A stretch of 64,000 nt of DNA from Enhygromyxa salina (GTDB lineage: Bacteria > Myxococcota_A > Polyangia > Nannocystales > Nannocystaceae), in NCBI RefSeq assembly GCF_002994615.1, contig NZ_PVNK01000149.1, positions 31,895 through 95,894 of the forward strand, read 5' to 3'. The notes beneath the pieces are model-generated. The model worked only from the letters and a program-made list of their open reading frames with translations. It searched no databases and was not told the DNA's origin. Position 1 is the first letter of the stretch. The number at the start of each line of letters is the position of its first letter. Made by a program: the position numbers and the translations under genes. Shown piece by piece: positions 1 through 7,606 of this stretch.

Positions 1-41
1 CCCTTCTCCATCCATTTGGATGCGCTCGAGGAGTTGCCCTC

Positions 42-407
42 GTGAGCGAGGAGCCCGGTGGAAGGCGTCGGACCGGAGGCGATCGGCGCTTCGGTCGGCA
101 TGTGCGCTCGTGCCGACGGGCCCGCGGCCTGACGCAGGAGGTCCTCGCGGGTCTGTGCGACCTGTCGGCCGACACGATCCGACGGCTGGAGCAGGGCAGC
201 TTCTCGCCGTCGCTCGACACGCTGCGGAAGCTCTGCCACGGGCTACAGCTTCGGCTCTCCACGTTGTTCGAGAGCTTCGAGCTTGGCGACCGACCCGGCT
301 CGCGGGAGCTGGCCGATGCCGTGGCGCGCATGACCCCGGAAGAACAACAGGCGCTACTTCAATTTGTCGCCGTGCTTCACCGCCGAGTCGACGAGGATCA
401 GGACTGA
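42..407 (+). CDS. XRE-family HTH transcriptional regulator
   Basis: A 121-residue putative DNA-binding regulator. Residues about 17-75 form a Cro/CI-type helix-turn-helix (RSCRRARGLTQEVLAGLCDL then SADTIRRLEQGSFSPSLDTL), followed by a roughly 45-residue helical tail ending VAVLHRRVDEDQD. The start is a GTG preceded by a purine-rich CGAGGAG about 8 bases upstream. It lies 15 bp upstream of the triple-repeat HTH protein on the same strand, so the two probably form an operon. The HTH and tail resemble two other small regulators at 1857-2177 and 2531-2878, so this is one of three local paralogues. The target is unknown; autoregulation is a guess. The family call is secure, the role is not. Confidence 0.85.
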   Translation: MSEEPGGRRRTGGDRRFGRHVRSCRRARGLTQEVLAGLCDLSADTIRRLEQGSFSPSLDTLRKLCHGLQLRLSTLFESFELGDRPGSRELADAVARMTPEEQQALLQFVAVLHRRVDEDQD

Positions 408-422
408 CCTTGAACACTGGTA

Positions 423-1385
423 ATGACGACCGACGCAGCGGGACCACTTGTCGCGCAAGTTCGGAGACATTTGCCGATGGCTAGGCCCAGGCACGGGCTG
501 ACGCCCCAGGAGACCTATCTCGACCTCGCCGAAGCCGTCGAGCGTGGTGCCGTCGCGGGTAACGGGAAGCTCGAGCCCGATGGCCTGCGCGCCTGCTACA
601 CGATCGGGATCGGAACCTGGGAGGCGATGCTCTCCGACTTGCTCGATCTGCTCGCCACCGATGCGGGCTCAGCTCGAGAGGCGCTGATCGATCTGGGCGT
701 CCCGACGGAATTGCTCAGCGCGTGGGGCCAGAGCCCGATGATCGGGACCAAAGCGAGTGTGGAGTGGTTGGCAGCTAGGCGGGCCGACCCCATGGGACGG
801 ATCGCGCTCGGGCCCAGCGCGCGGGCGTTCCGAGGCGATGACTACCTCGATCTCGCCGAGGTTGGGACGCGCCCGGCGATCGCGGGCGACGGTGCTCTCG
901 ACCCGGCCCGGCTACGCCAGCGCTACACAATCGAGCGCGGTCCATGGCTGCGCATGGTCGCCGATCTGCTCGGCCAGTTGGTCGGCGATGCTGGTTCGGT
1001 CGAGCACGCGGCAACAGTGCTCGCAGTGAGGCGGCCTAGCTTGGGGAAGTGGGTCCGGTGGTTTGTGTCGCGGGGGTCAGTCGACGCGGCGCGCTCACGC
1101 TGGCCGGTCGCGCCGGGCGATGACACGCCCACGAGCGCGGCCTACCTCGACCTCGCTGAAGCCGTCGAGCGTGGTCGGCTCGCCTTCGACAACCCGCCCG
1201 AGCTCTCGGCAGTTAGCGACAGCTACACGGTCCGGCTTGATAACTGGGAACGCATGACCGCCGACTTGCTCCGACAGATCGTCGCAGACTCTGGGTCGAT
1301 CCGGAAGGCGTCGAAGGTGGTCAAAGTACCGCGGACGACGCTCGCCACTTGGGTCCGTGAGGGCAGGCGAAGGTGGCCGCGATGA
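423..1385 (+). CDS. Protein with three tandem Fis-like HTH repeats
   Basis: A 320-residue protein made of three copies of a ~70-residue unit at about 32-102, 141-211 and 241-311. Each unit opens with YLDLAE, has a central Y-T-(I/V) and a Trp, and continues DLL..L..D.GS...A....V....L..W. The second half of each unit, clearest in the third (SGSIRKASKVVKVPRTTLAT), looks like the Fis-type HTH found at the C-terminus of NtrC-type activators. The first and second copies have diverged at HTH positions. There is no AAA+ or receiver domain. It follows the XRE gene by 15 bp. An alternative ATG at 477 (residue 19) has a better RBS-like CGGAGA. Probably a DNA-binding or nucleoid-type regulator; the specific function is unknown. 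Confidence 0.7.
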   Translation: MTTDAAGPLVAQVRRHLPMARPRHGLTPQETYLDLAEAVERGAVAGNGKLEPDGLRACYTIGIGTWEAMLSDLLDLLATDAGSAREALIDLGVPTELLSAWGQSPMIGTKASVEWLAARRADPMGRIALGPSARAFRGDDYLDLAEVGTRPAIAGDGALDPARLRQRYTIERGPWLRMVADLLGQLVGDAGSVEHAATVLAVRRPSLGKWVRWFVSRGSVDAARSRWPVAPGDDTPTSAAYLDLAEAVERGRLAFDNPPELSAVSDSYTVRLDNWERMTADLLRQIVADSGSIRKASKVVKVPRTTLATWVREGRRRWPR

Positions 1386-1856
1386 TGGCAGATGATGTCG
1401 GGCCTTCTGTGCTGCGCGCGGTGGCCTGGCGACCATGTGCGCACATCCTCGTGCGTACGCTCGAGGGCTCGTGAGTCAAGCCTGTCGGTCGCATGATGCC
1501 CCGGCAGCCTGCTGAGCTTTTGATCCCTCACCCAAGAAAGGAGGTCTGAGTCGCACAACATGAGGTCCGCGGGGAGCACCGACGCCCGCCGACGGCGGCC
1601 CGCGTCTGCACACCCCGACTTGCACGTGGGGTAGTCGTCGGCTACCGTCCAAAACAGCCCTGTAGGAGGGGCTAGGCATCAAATCAACTTCGTCCGCGGC
1701 AGCCCGCCTAGGCTGCCGCGCGACCTGCCGGGCGAAAGTCGGGGCTCGGTGAGTAGCGGGGTGGACTCCTACCCGCTCCGCACCCGCGTGTACGCTCATG
1801 TCCGACCAACGCCCCCGCTCCGCCCCCCGCACGGCTTCAAATTCGAGGCCCGACTC
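1386..1856. other. Intergenic region with one hairpin
   Basis: A 470-bp stretch with no convincing gene. It contains a 10-bp inverted repeat, CGCGGCAGCC / GGCTGCCGCG, at 1695-1704 and 1711-1720 (loop CGCCTA) without a T-tract. It also has a perfect SD-like AAAGGAGG at 1537-1544, which precedes only a 24-codon frame starting ATG at 1560. The spacing is long and the peptide is Arg-rich, so I do not call that a gene. Confidence 0.4.
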
Positions 1857-2177
1857 ATGAACACCAGCGACTTCGGCAAGCGCCTGCGCGAACTGCGGGA
1901 GGGCCAGCAACTCTCGCAGGAGCGGATCGCCAAGCTCGCGGGGCTCTCCGCCGACACGATCTCTCGCATCGAGCTCGGCCGGATCAGCCCCACCCTCGAC
2001 ACCATGGTCAAGATCGGCCGGGCCCTGGGCCTCCCGGTGCTCGGCCTGATCCGCGACGACTTCGACCGCCCCGACGAACTCGCCGCGCTGATCCGCGAAC
2101 TCCCTGCCCGGGACCAGAACCTGGCCTTCGCGTTGGTCGGCGCCATGCGAGTCCAGGTCGCGGTCGGCGACGACTAA
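1857..2177 (+). CDS. XRE-family HTH transcriptional regulator
   Basis: A 106-residue regulator with a canonical Cro/CI HTH at about residues 6-62 (FGKRLRELREGQQLSQERIA, then GLSADTISRIELGRISPTLD) and a short helical tail (ELAALIRELPARDQNLAFAL). The frame is open back to a GTG at 1749, but that extension is Pro/Arg-rich, so the ATG at 1857 directly before the HTH is preferred. Its TAA stop overlaps the stop of the convergent short XRE gene by 4 bp. The fold and tail match the regulators at 42-407 and 2531-2878. Likely a local repressor; the ligand and operator are not visible. Confidence 0.85.
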   Translation: MNTSDFGKRLRELREGQQLSQERIAKLAGLSADTISRIELGRISPTLDTMVKIGRALGLPVLGLIRDDFDRPDELAALIRELPARDQNLAFALVGAMRVQVAVGDD

Positions 2178-2413
2178 GACGGCTTCGGCTTGCCCCGCGG
2201 CTCCACCAGCAACTCGCCGACATCGACCTCGAGCACGTCGGCGAGTTTGTTGAGCCAGTCGAGATCGGGATCGTATTCGCCGGCCATCGCGGCGAACAGC
2301 TCACGCCGGTCGATCCCGGCGCGGTCGGCGAGAACCGTGAGCGGGACCTTCTTGGCCTCGGTCAACCGACGCAGGTTCTCAGTCAGGAGGTGGTAGCCCT
2401 CGAGCGAGGTCAC
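2174..2413 (-). CDS. Short XRE-like HTH protein
   Basis: A 79-residue protein that is almost entirely an HTH domain: NLRRLTEAKKVPLTVLADRA, then GIDRRELFAAMAGEYDPDLD and LNKLADVLEVDVGELL. This is the typical five-helix XRE pattern with the recognition helix at about 33-43. The start is GTG. It converges on, and overlaps by 4 bp, the XRE gene at 1857-2177. It belongs to a different XRE subgroup from its three neighbours (no ...SADTI.R.E signature). It may counter-regulate the adjacent regulator; that is inference from position only. Confidence 0.75.
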   Translation of the reverse strand: MTSLEGYHLLTENLRRLTEAKKVPLTVLADRAGIDRRELFAAMAGEYDPDLDWLNKLADVLEVDVGELLVEPRGKPKPS

Positions 2414-2457
2414 GGGCCCACGGTACCGCTCGGCGGACCGTGACCCAATCAGCCAGG

Positions 2458-2487
2458 ACAGGGCGCTCGGGCGACAGCGCGCCCTGT
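2458..2487. repeat. 9-bp inverted repeat upstream of the short XRE gene
   Basis: ACAGGGCGC (2458-2466) and GCGCCCTGT (2479-2487) form a perfect dyad with a 12-bp spacer, about 45 bp upstream of the minus-strand gene starting at 2413. It has the size and symmetry of an operator for a dimeric regulator, but could also be a transcript hairpin. Confidence 0.4.
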
Positions 2488-2530
2488 ACTTGTAGAGTCG
2501 TCGGGAGCGCCGGGATTGATCCCGGGCTTC

Positions 2531-2878
2531 TCAATTTTTTTCGTCCGGGAACGCCGCGATCAGCTCGCGCACAAACGCGGTTAGCGCGCTCACCGGCAGA
2601 TCGGGCCTCCCGCGCAGCACGGTCACCAGCTCTTGGATCTCCGGGTCCACGGGCTCCCCGACGTCCAACGCCTCGAACAGCGTGCTCATGGGCAGGTCGA
2701 GACCTCCGGCCAACTTCCGCATGGTGTTGAGCGAGGGCGAGAATTCGTCCCGCTCGAGCCGTCGGATCGTGTCGACCGCGAGCCCCGAAAGCTCAGCGAG
2801 ACGCTCTTGTGTGAGCCCACGTGCCTTGCGAAGTCGTCGCACGTGGTGCCCGAACAGCGTCCCGAACTGCATGCTCAC
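2531..2878 (-). CDS. XRE-family HTH transcriptional regulator
   Basis: A 115-residue regulator with an XRE HTH at about residues 10-66 (HHVRRLRKARGLTQERLAEL, then GLAVDTIRRLERDEFSPSLN) and the same C-terminal helical tail type as the genes at 42 and 1857. The GTG start at 2878 overlaps the stop of the upstream gene as GTGA; an ATG two codons later is also possible. It is the last gene of a minus-strand run: ECF sigma factor, Ser/Thr kinase, unknown protein, XRE regulator. That coupling suggests it works in the same signalling circuit, perhaps as the output regulator. Confidence 0.85.
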   Translation of the reverse strand: MSMQFGTLFGHHVRRLRKARGLTQERLAELSGLAVDTIRRLERDEFSPSLNTMRKLAGGLDLPMSTLFEALDVGEPVDPEIQELVTVLRGRPDLPVSALTAFVRELIAAFPDEKN

Positions 2879-3333
2879 CGTCGCCCCACGTGCTGGTAGA
2901 GCGTCGCGCTCGTCGACCCGGTCCGCACGACCACGTTGGCCGCGACCAAGCGGCGCAGCGCCCCTTGGAGTTTCCAGCGGGGACCACCCACGCGAGCCCG
3001 GAGGTAGCCGGCCCCAACTGCCCGCCCAGCTTCAACGAGAACCTCCTCGACCAGCTGGTCGAACGCATCGGCCCGCACGCGCTTGGCTCGCTCGAGTCGG
3101 GCGACGTCGATCACCGGGCCGTCGTCGTCGGGGATGGACAGGCAGCCAGCGTCGGGCTCGGACAGCAGCTCGCGCAGCGTCAGCCCGCGGAGCGCCGACG
3201 CTCGGGCCCCGCCTTGGTCGAGGTACCCGAGCACGTTACCCAGGGTCCACTCGGGGTGGGAGCGCAGCACCGTCACGAGCGCGAGTTTCTCGGCTTCTTG
3301 CAGGGCGCTCTCGAGCTGGGGGATCGCCGACAT
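2875..3333 (-). CDS. Uncharacterised protein, possible winged-helix DNA-binding protein
   Basis: A 152-residue protein I do not recognise. The N-terminal part (LESALQEAEKLALVTVLRSH ... EWTLGNVLGYLDQGG) looks helical. The C-terminal ~55 residues (AGYLRARVGGPRWKLQGALR, then RLVAANVVVRTGSTSATLYQ) have the helix-helix-hairpin look of a winged helix, which is inference. With the ATG at 3333 it overlaps the 3' end of the kinase gene by 98 bp; a GTG at 3276 would cut the overlap to 41 bp. Its TGA overlaps the GTG of the downstream XRE gene, so the two are translationally coupled. The frame extends further 5' but is Arg/Pro-rich there. Confidence 0.65.
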   Translation of the reverse strand: MSAIPQLESALQEAEKLALVTVLRSHPEWTLGNVLGYLDQGGARASALRGLTLRELLSEPDAGCLSIPDDDGPVIDVARLERAKRVRADAFDQLVEEVLVEAGRAVGAGYLRARVGGPRWKLQGALRRLVAANVVVRTGSTSATLYQHVGRR

Positions 3334-4405
3334 CGCCCACCACCGCGCGAGCCGGGGCGAACTTCCCGACAACATCGACGATCTTCCCGGGGAGCTTGGG
3401 CCTGGCCTTCGCGGGCGCCGCCGCCGGCATGAGCAGCTTCGCGGCGACCAACATCGAGATCGCCGCCGCCGCCCCAACTCCGATCCGAGCCTGACGTCGA
3501 GAGCGCCGTTGCTCCGAGCCGATCACCGCGAGCGTGAGCGCGTCGGCGACTTCATCCATCGTCGCAAATCGATCCCCAGGCCGGGCCGCGAGTCCTCGCC
3601 GAAGTACGCACTCGAGCTGCGCGGGCACGCCAGCCAGGGAGCGTCGCTTGGCCGGCTCGACGACCTCGACGAGCATCGCCTCGTACTCGACCCCCTCCCT
3701 CGCCCACGGCCGCTGCCCGAACAACGCCTCCCACAGCGAGACGCAGAACGAGAACTGATCCGAGCGAGCGTCGCTCTGGCCTTCGAACAGCCACTCGGGC
3801 GCCGCGTAACAGCGGGTTCCCCCGCGCTTCGATGGCTCTGGGCGGGCGGTCTCGTGCAGGAGACGCGCGAGACCGAAGTCGACGACTTGCACGCGCCCGT
3901 CCGGTCCAACGAGGATGTTTCCTGGCTTGACGTCGCCGTGCTCGAGCCCGGCTCGGTGCGCGGCCGCGAGGCCCCGGCCGGCCTGGACGAACAGCAGCGT
4001 TATCGCGCGCCAGCCGATCGGCATCCGCATCCGCTCGGCCAGCGACCACCCCTCGACAAAGTCCATCACCAGGTAGGCGTGCTCGCCGACGCGTCCAAGA
4101 TCGTGAAGGGCGACCACGTTGGGGTGGGCGACGCGGGCGAGAGCCCGTGCTTCGCGTTCGACCGCGAGCGCGCGCCCGGGAGCGCCGACATGAAACACTT
4201 TGACCGCGACCTCGCGCTCGAGCGCGCAGTCGAAGCCAGCGAAGACGACGCCGAAGGTCCCGCGACCGATCTCCCGATCGAGCTGGTAGCGGCCAAGCCG
4301 GACGAATCGTGGCCCAGCCTCATCGGCCCACGTCGCGGCCACGCGCTCGGCGAGGGCCGCGACTTCGGCGGCCTGTTGAGGAGAACGACCATGGGCGCGC
4401 GACAT
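3236..4405 (-). CDS. Transmembrane Ser/Thr protein kinase with HGD catalytic loop
   Basis: A 389-residue eukaryote-like kinase. The glycine loop GRGTFG is at 48-53, the VAVK lysine at about 69, the catalytic loop HGDVKPGN from 156, and DFGLA from 176, followed by an APEW-type P+1 segment. The usual HRD arginine is Gly. A single membrane segment (GVGAAAAISMLVAAKLLMPA, around residue 310) leaves only a short Arg/Pro-rich extracytoplasmic tail. It starts 25 bp downstream of the ECF sigma gene and overlaps the next gene, so it sits in a sigma/kinase/unknown/XRE operon. Kinase identity is certain; the input is unknown because there is no recognisable sensor domain. Confidence 0.9.
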   Translation of the reverse strand: MSRAHGRSPQQAAEVAALAERVAATWADEAGPRFVRLGRYQLDREIGRGTFGVVFAGFDCALEREVAVKVFHVGAPGRALAVEREARALARVAHPNVVALHDLGRVGEHAYLVMDFVEGWSLAERMRMPIGWRAITLLFVQAGRGLAAAHRAGLEHGDVKPGNILVGPDGRVQVVDFGLARLLHETARPEPSKRGGTRCYAAPEWLFEGQSDARSDQFSFCVSLWEALFGQRPWAREGVEYEAMLVEVVEPAKRRSLAGVPAQLECVLRRGLAARPGDRFATMDEVADALTLAVIGSEQRRSRRQARIGVGAAAAISMLVAAKLLMPAAAPAKARPKLPGKIVDVVGKFAPARAVVGDVGDPPARERPARSRETRARDGAALPPRVDPG

Positions 4406-4430
4406 CGCCCAGCACCGCGCGAGCGCGTGA

Positions 4431-5012
4431 TCAATTCCTGGGCGTCGATGACGGCGACGACCGCAAGATCGGCGTCCGCAGGGCGAGCTTCAGCAGCTCG
4501 CCCAACCGGTGCCGCCCTCGGTGGCGCCGGGTCCAGACCGTCTTGACCGAGATCCCTTCGCGCTCGGCCAGCTCCGCGTCGTCGGCGCCGTCGAGCCAGT
4601 GCTGGACCGCCTGTCGCTCGTGCTCCGGTAGCTGCGCGAGGCACCGGGCGAACGCTTCATGCCACTCCCGATCGTAGATGCTCGACGCGGGGCTCAGCTC
4701 GGGCGTCACAGTTCGAGCATACAGCGTCTGTTTGCGCGCCCACTCGCGATGCCGTTCGCGTGTCTTCGTCTTGGCTTCGAAGCTCGCGGCCTTGAGTACC
4801 CACTTGCGGAATTCGGCTGCACCGCTCGACTCGAAGGTGTCGAGCTTCCTTAGCGTGTCTTCGCAAGTTTGCTGAACCAGGTCGTCGATCTCGGTGTCGC
4901 TGAAGTTGTTCGAGAAGAACGACCGAAGCACGCGATTCAACCAGATCCCGAGCTCCGTGTATGCTCTTGGGTCGCCGGCTCGCGCGGCGTGGATCAACTC
5001 GTCGAGCTTCAT
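4431..5012 (-). CDS. ECF-like RNA polymerase sigma factor
   Basis: A 193-residue sigma-70 family protein. Region 2 is recognisable in SDTEIDDLVQQTCEDTLRKL and the following FRKW segment. Region 4 is LAQLPEHERQAVQHWLDGAD ... LAEREGISVKTVWTRRHRGR, a clear HTH. The ATG at 5012 (MKLDELIHAARAGD) is chosen because the preceding in-frame sequence back to 5135 is Cys-rich and unlike the family. No anti-sigma factor is adjacent; instead the next gene is a transmembrane Ser/Thr kinase. That suggests control by phosphorylation or by the kinase acting in place of an anti-sigma factor, which is inference. Confidence 0.9.
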   Translation of the reverse strand: MKLDELIHAARAGDPRAYTELGIWLNRVLRSFFSNNFSDTEIDDLVQQTCEDTLRKLDTFESSGAAEFRKWVLKAASFEAKTKTRERHREWARKQTLYARTVTPELSPASSIYDREWHEAFARCLAQLPEHERQAVQHWLDGADDAELAEREGISVKTVWTRRHRGRHRLGELLKLALRTPILRSSPSSTPRN

Positions 5013-5137
5013 GATGTACACGATACCGCAGCAGCGGCAGCTGGCGACCTGTCCAAACGGACACCGCAAGGACTTCGCGTCCACGATCCTGCGGCACTGG
5101 TCACCGCACATCTGCCCGGTCTGACTGGTGTACATTG

Positions 5138-6673
5138 GTGAGGTTGTCGGATGACGAACAACCCCCGGACTCGCCGGGCCGGCCCCGTCGGCTTCCGCCC
5201 CACTGGCGGAAGATGTGGATGGACATGCTCGACGCGCGGACGGCTCATCAGGCGCATCCCGACAACCCGCTGGCCAAGATCGGCCGATTCGACGGCTGGA
5301 AGCTGATCGGCCACGGTGGGTACGGGGCCGTGTTCGAGGTCATCGATCCCGAGCTCGATCGCCACGTCGCGCTCAAGCTGTGCCTGACCCGCGGACCCAA
5401 GGCGGCCGAGGCCATCACACGCGAGGCCAAGGTCATGGCGAAGCTCTCGCATCCCAACATCATCACCGTTCACGAGACCGGCAACCTCGGCGACGACGTG
5501 TTCTTCGTGATGGAGTTGATCAAGGGCGCGAACGGGAAGTTCGAGAACACCGGAAACCACCTGATCTTCAAGCGGCCGCACTGGCGTGACGCCGTCAACG
5601 TCTACCGCCAAGTCGGCCGCGGTCTCGCCGCCGCGCACGAGGCGGGCGTCGTCCACGGAGACTTCAAGCCGGGAAATTTCCTCACGGATCCAACCGGCCG
5701 CCCGCGCGTGGTCGACTTCGGGCTCGCGCAGGTGATGCGCAGCTATGAGCCCGACGACACTCACGCGGGGTTGGAGCATCGGATGGGAACGCTGCCCTAC
5801 ATGGCGCCAGAGGTTCTCCGCGGGGAGCCTGGCGACGTGCTGGCGGACCAATGGTCGTTCTGCGTGGCGCTGTGGGAGACGGTTGCGGGCGCGCTACCCT
5901 ATCTTGGCGGGACCATCCTGGACCTGCTCGAGTCGATCACCGATGACGAGCCCTTCTCTCCGAGGAGTGCGGGAGAGCTGCCTGCGAAGTTGCGGGCGAT
6001 CTTGTGCAAGGGGCTGTCGGCGGACCGCGGCGAGCGCTATCCCAGCATGGCCGCGTTGGTCGACGCACTCGAGGAGCTGATCGATGAGCCGCCTGGAGAT
6101 GGGGAGCCGTCCGCCAGCGAAGTGCCCCCCGCAGGCAGGCCACGTGGGGGGATCTTGTTTTTTCTGGCCATGGGGGCCGCGTTTTGCCTGATGCTCGGCG
6201 CGCTGGGCCATGCGTTGCTGTCAGTGGGAACACGACCGACGCCGCCGACGCCCGCGAGCGCGACCCGATCGCCGTGCGCGTTGCCGGCTTCGGCGCGGCC
6301 GTCGACCGAAGTGGACGACGATGTTCTTGCCGCCTGCGTGTTGATCCGAGCGGGCCACTTCGAGCGGGCGAACGATCTGTGGGAGGCGCAACGCATCGCT
6401 CGGGAACCCAGCCCGTGGAAAGATGGCTTGGTGTACACGTGGGCCGACTTGGGCTCAGACACGCTGATCGTCGCGCAGACCTTCGCCGATGAAGCCAAGG
6501 CCCTCGACCGGGTGGACGAGAACAAAGCGCGTTCCGCCGCAGAGAATGCCCTTCATTGGGCGATCCTCGTTCGCTCTGACGTGGAAGAGGGCGAGATTGC
6601 AGCCGACGCCGCCGCGGTGATCGAACGGGCGGACCTCTATCGGCCGTTCGGCGGCGTCGGCTCTGACGGCTAG
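5138..6673 (+). CDS. Transmembrane Ser/Thr protein kinase with HGD catalytic loop
   Basis: A 511-residue kinase divergent from the sigma/kinase operon (about 125 bp between starts). The glycine loop GHGGYGAVFE is near residue 58, the VALK lysine near 80, HGDFKPGN at about 173 and DFGLAQ at 193. As in the kinase at 3236-4405, HRD is replaced by HGD. A membrane helix (ILFFLAMGAAFCLMLGALGH, around 340-362) separates the kinase from a ~145-residue helical C-terminal region (FERANDLWEAQRIAREPSPW) that resembles a degenerate TPR. TTG at 5135 and GTG at 5138 are both possible starts. It ends adjacent to the convergent Cys-rich gene. Confidence 0.88.
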   Translation: MRLSDDEQPPDSPGRPRRLPPHWRKMWMDMLDARTAHQAHPDNPLAKIGRFDGWKLIGHGGYGAVFEVIDPELDRHVALKLCLTRGPKAAEAITREAKVMAKLSHPNIITVHETGNLGDDVFFVMELIKGANGKFENTGNHLIFKRPHWRDAVNVYRQVGRGLAAAHEAGVVHGDFKPGNFLTDPTGRPRVVDFGLAQVMRSYEPDDTHAGLEHRMGTLPYMAPEVLRGEPGDVLADQWSFCVALWETVAGALPYLGGTILDLLESITDDEPFSPRSAGELPAKLRAILCKGLSADRGERYPSMAALVDALEELIDEPPGDGEPSASEVPPAGRPRGGILFFLAMGAAFCLMLGALGHALLSVGTRPTPPTPASATRSPCALPASARPSTEVDDDVLAACVLIRAGHFERANDLWEAQRIAREPSPWKDGLVYTWADLGSDTLIVAQTFADEAKALDRVDENKARSAAENALHWAILVRSDVEEGEIAADAAAVIERADLYRPFGGVGSDG

Positions 6674-7186
6674 CTACTCAAAGCAGTCGACTGTGCCATC
6701 CCCGTTGGACACGCCGTGCTCACACGCCAGGAGTTCCCCTTGGCATTGGTCTGTGGTACCGATAACGACGAGCTGGCAGGCGCCGCCTGAAGTGCAACAC
6801 GCCACGAGGGCTGCCAGCTCGGCCTTCGGCACGGGCGGAGGCGCGATGCACCATCCGTGGTCGCACATGCTCGGGAACGGCTGGTAGCAGACCACGCCGG
6901 CCGCGGTCTCCTCGCCGTACTCGCAGTACTTGGGTTCGCCGACGTCGCAGTCGCCGTCCCTGCGTGTCAACGTGCACTGCGCCTCGCCGTCGCGGATCGT
7001 GCAGCAGATGTCGTCTGCCCAGACAGGCACGTCGGGCCCAGCCCACTCGCAGTACCGCGAGAGGGTCTGGCCGACGGCGTCGGTTATTGGTGCTCCTGAC
7101 GGGTCCAAATAGACGTCGTCGCAGAGATCCGGCGAGTAGATCGCGAAGGTTGTCAAAAGGGTGGTGAGTAGCGTGGTGAGCTCCAT
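6674..7186 (-). CDS. Secreted Cys-rich protein of unknown function
   Basis: A 170-residue protein with a short hydrophobic N-terminus (MELTTLLTTLLTTFAIYSPD) that may act as a signal peptide. It has about 17 cysteines spread over the mature part in motifs such as DICCTIRDGEAQCT, CDHGWC and ACCTSGGACQLV. Many Cys pairs and no catalytic motif suggest an exported, disulfide-stabilised protein. The end, NGDGTVDCFE, resembles calcium-loop-like tails of Nannocystineae surface proteins (inference). Its stop directly abuts the stop of the convergent kinase gene. Function unknown. Confidence 0.65.
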   Translation of the reverse strand: MELTTLLTTLLTTFAIYSPDLCDDVYLDPSGAPITDAVGQTLSRYCEWAGPDVPVWADDICCTIRDGEAQCTLTRRDGDCDVGEPKYCEYGEETAAGVVCYQPFPSMCDHGWCIAPPPVPKAELAALVACCTSGGACQLVVIGTTDQCQGELLACEHGVSNGDGTVDCFE

Positions 7187-7261
7187 CCGCGGACGCTAGC
7201 ACGCGCAACGAGCGCACATGCATTGCGCTGTCGCCACCATTCCTGACGGCCTCCGGCGACA

Positions 7262-7606
7262 TTACCCAACGCAGCCGTCAAATGCCGATTGCACGCTCGA
7301 GGGCAACGCGGGGCACGCTGCGATCGCAGCCGTGTAGTCGTTGGTACAACTGGCATTCCAGCCGTCTTCACAACCCGGATTCCCGTCGAGACACTGCACG
7401 TAGAATCGCAAAGCCGAATTCGCACAGTCGAGGTAGTCCTTGCCGGGCTGTTCGTTCCCGTCCAGGGCATCGTCCAGGCACCCCCGCTCGGCACCGGAGA
7501 ACGAGGTGCTGCCGCTGTGGGTGAAGCTGGGGCCGAAGCGGATCCAGTGGGCGAAGTCGTGGCTGAGGAAGCGGGCGGCTGCGGAACGCAAGAAGGAGCA
7601 GGACAT
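7262..7606 (-). pseudogene. Truncated Cys-rich protein remnant
   Basis: The last ~75 codons (from GCLDDALDGNEQPGKDYLDC to PALPSSVQSAFDGCVG) read as a Cys-rich secreted-type domain with regularly spaced cysteines, like its neighbour at 6674-7186. Upstream of it there is no signal peptide. The frame continues with unconvincing sequence to an ATG at 7606, which overlaps the start of the histone-like gene on the other strand. The simplest reading is the 3' part of an exported protein gene whose 5' part was lost when the region around 7500-7600 was rearranged. It could still be a short intact gene with an unrecognised start. Confidence 0.4.

Noticed and set aside
1560..1634. 24-codon frame with an upstream AAAGGAGG
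   Set aside because: The spacing of 15 bases is too long, the product is Arg-rich low-complexity, and there is no supporting context.
5013..5135. Cys-rich N-terminal extension of the sigma factor at 4431 (zinc-ribbon-like CRRIV…CRCCG)
   Set aside because: The family begins at MKLDELIHAARAGD, the Cys spacing is not a zinc motif, and the stretch overlaps the divergent kinase's start region.
7440..7604. 55-codon N-terminal extension of the histone-like protein
   Set aside because: The ATG at 7605 has a strong RBS and starts the Lys repeats; the extension is antisense to the Cys-rich remnant and is not needed for any domain.
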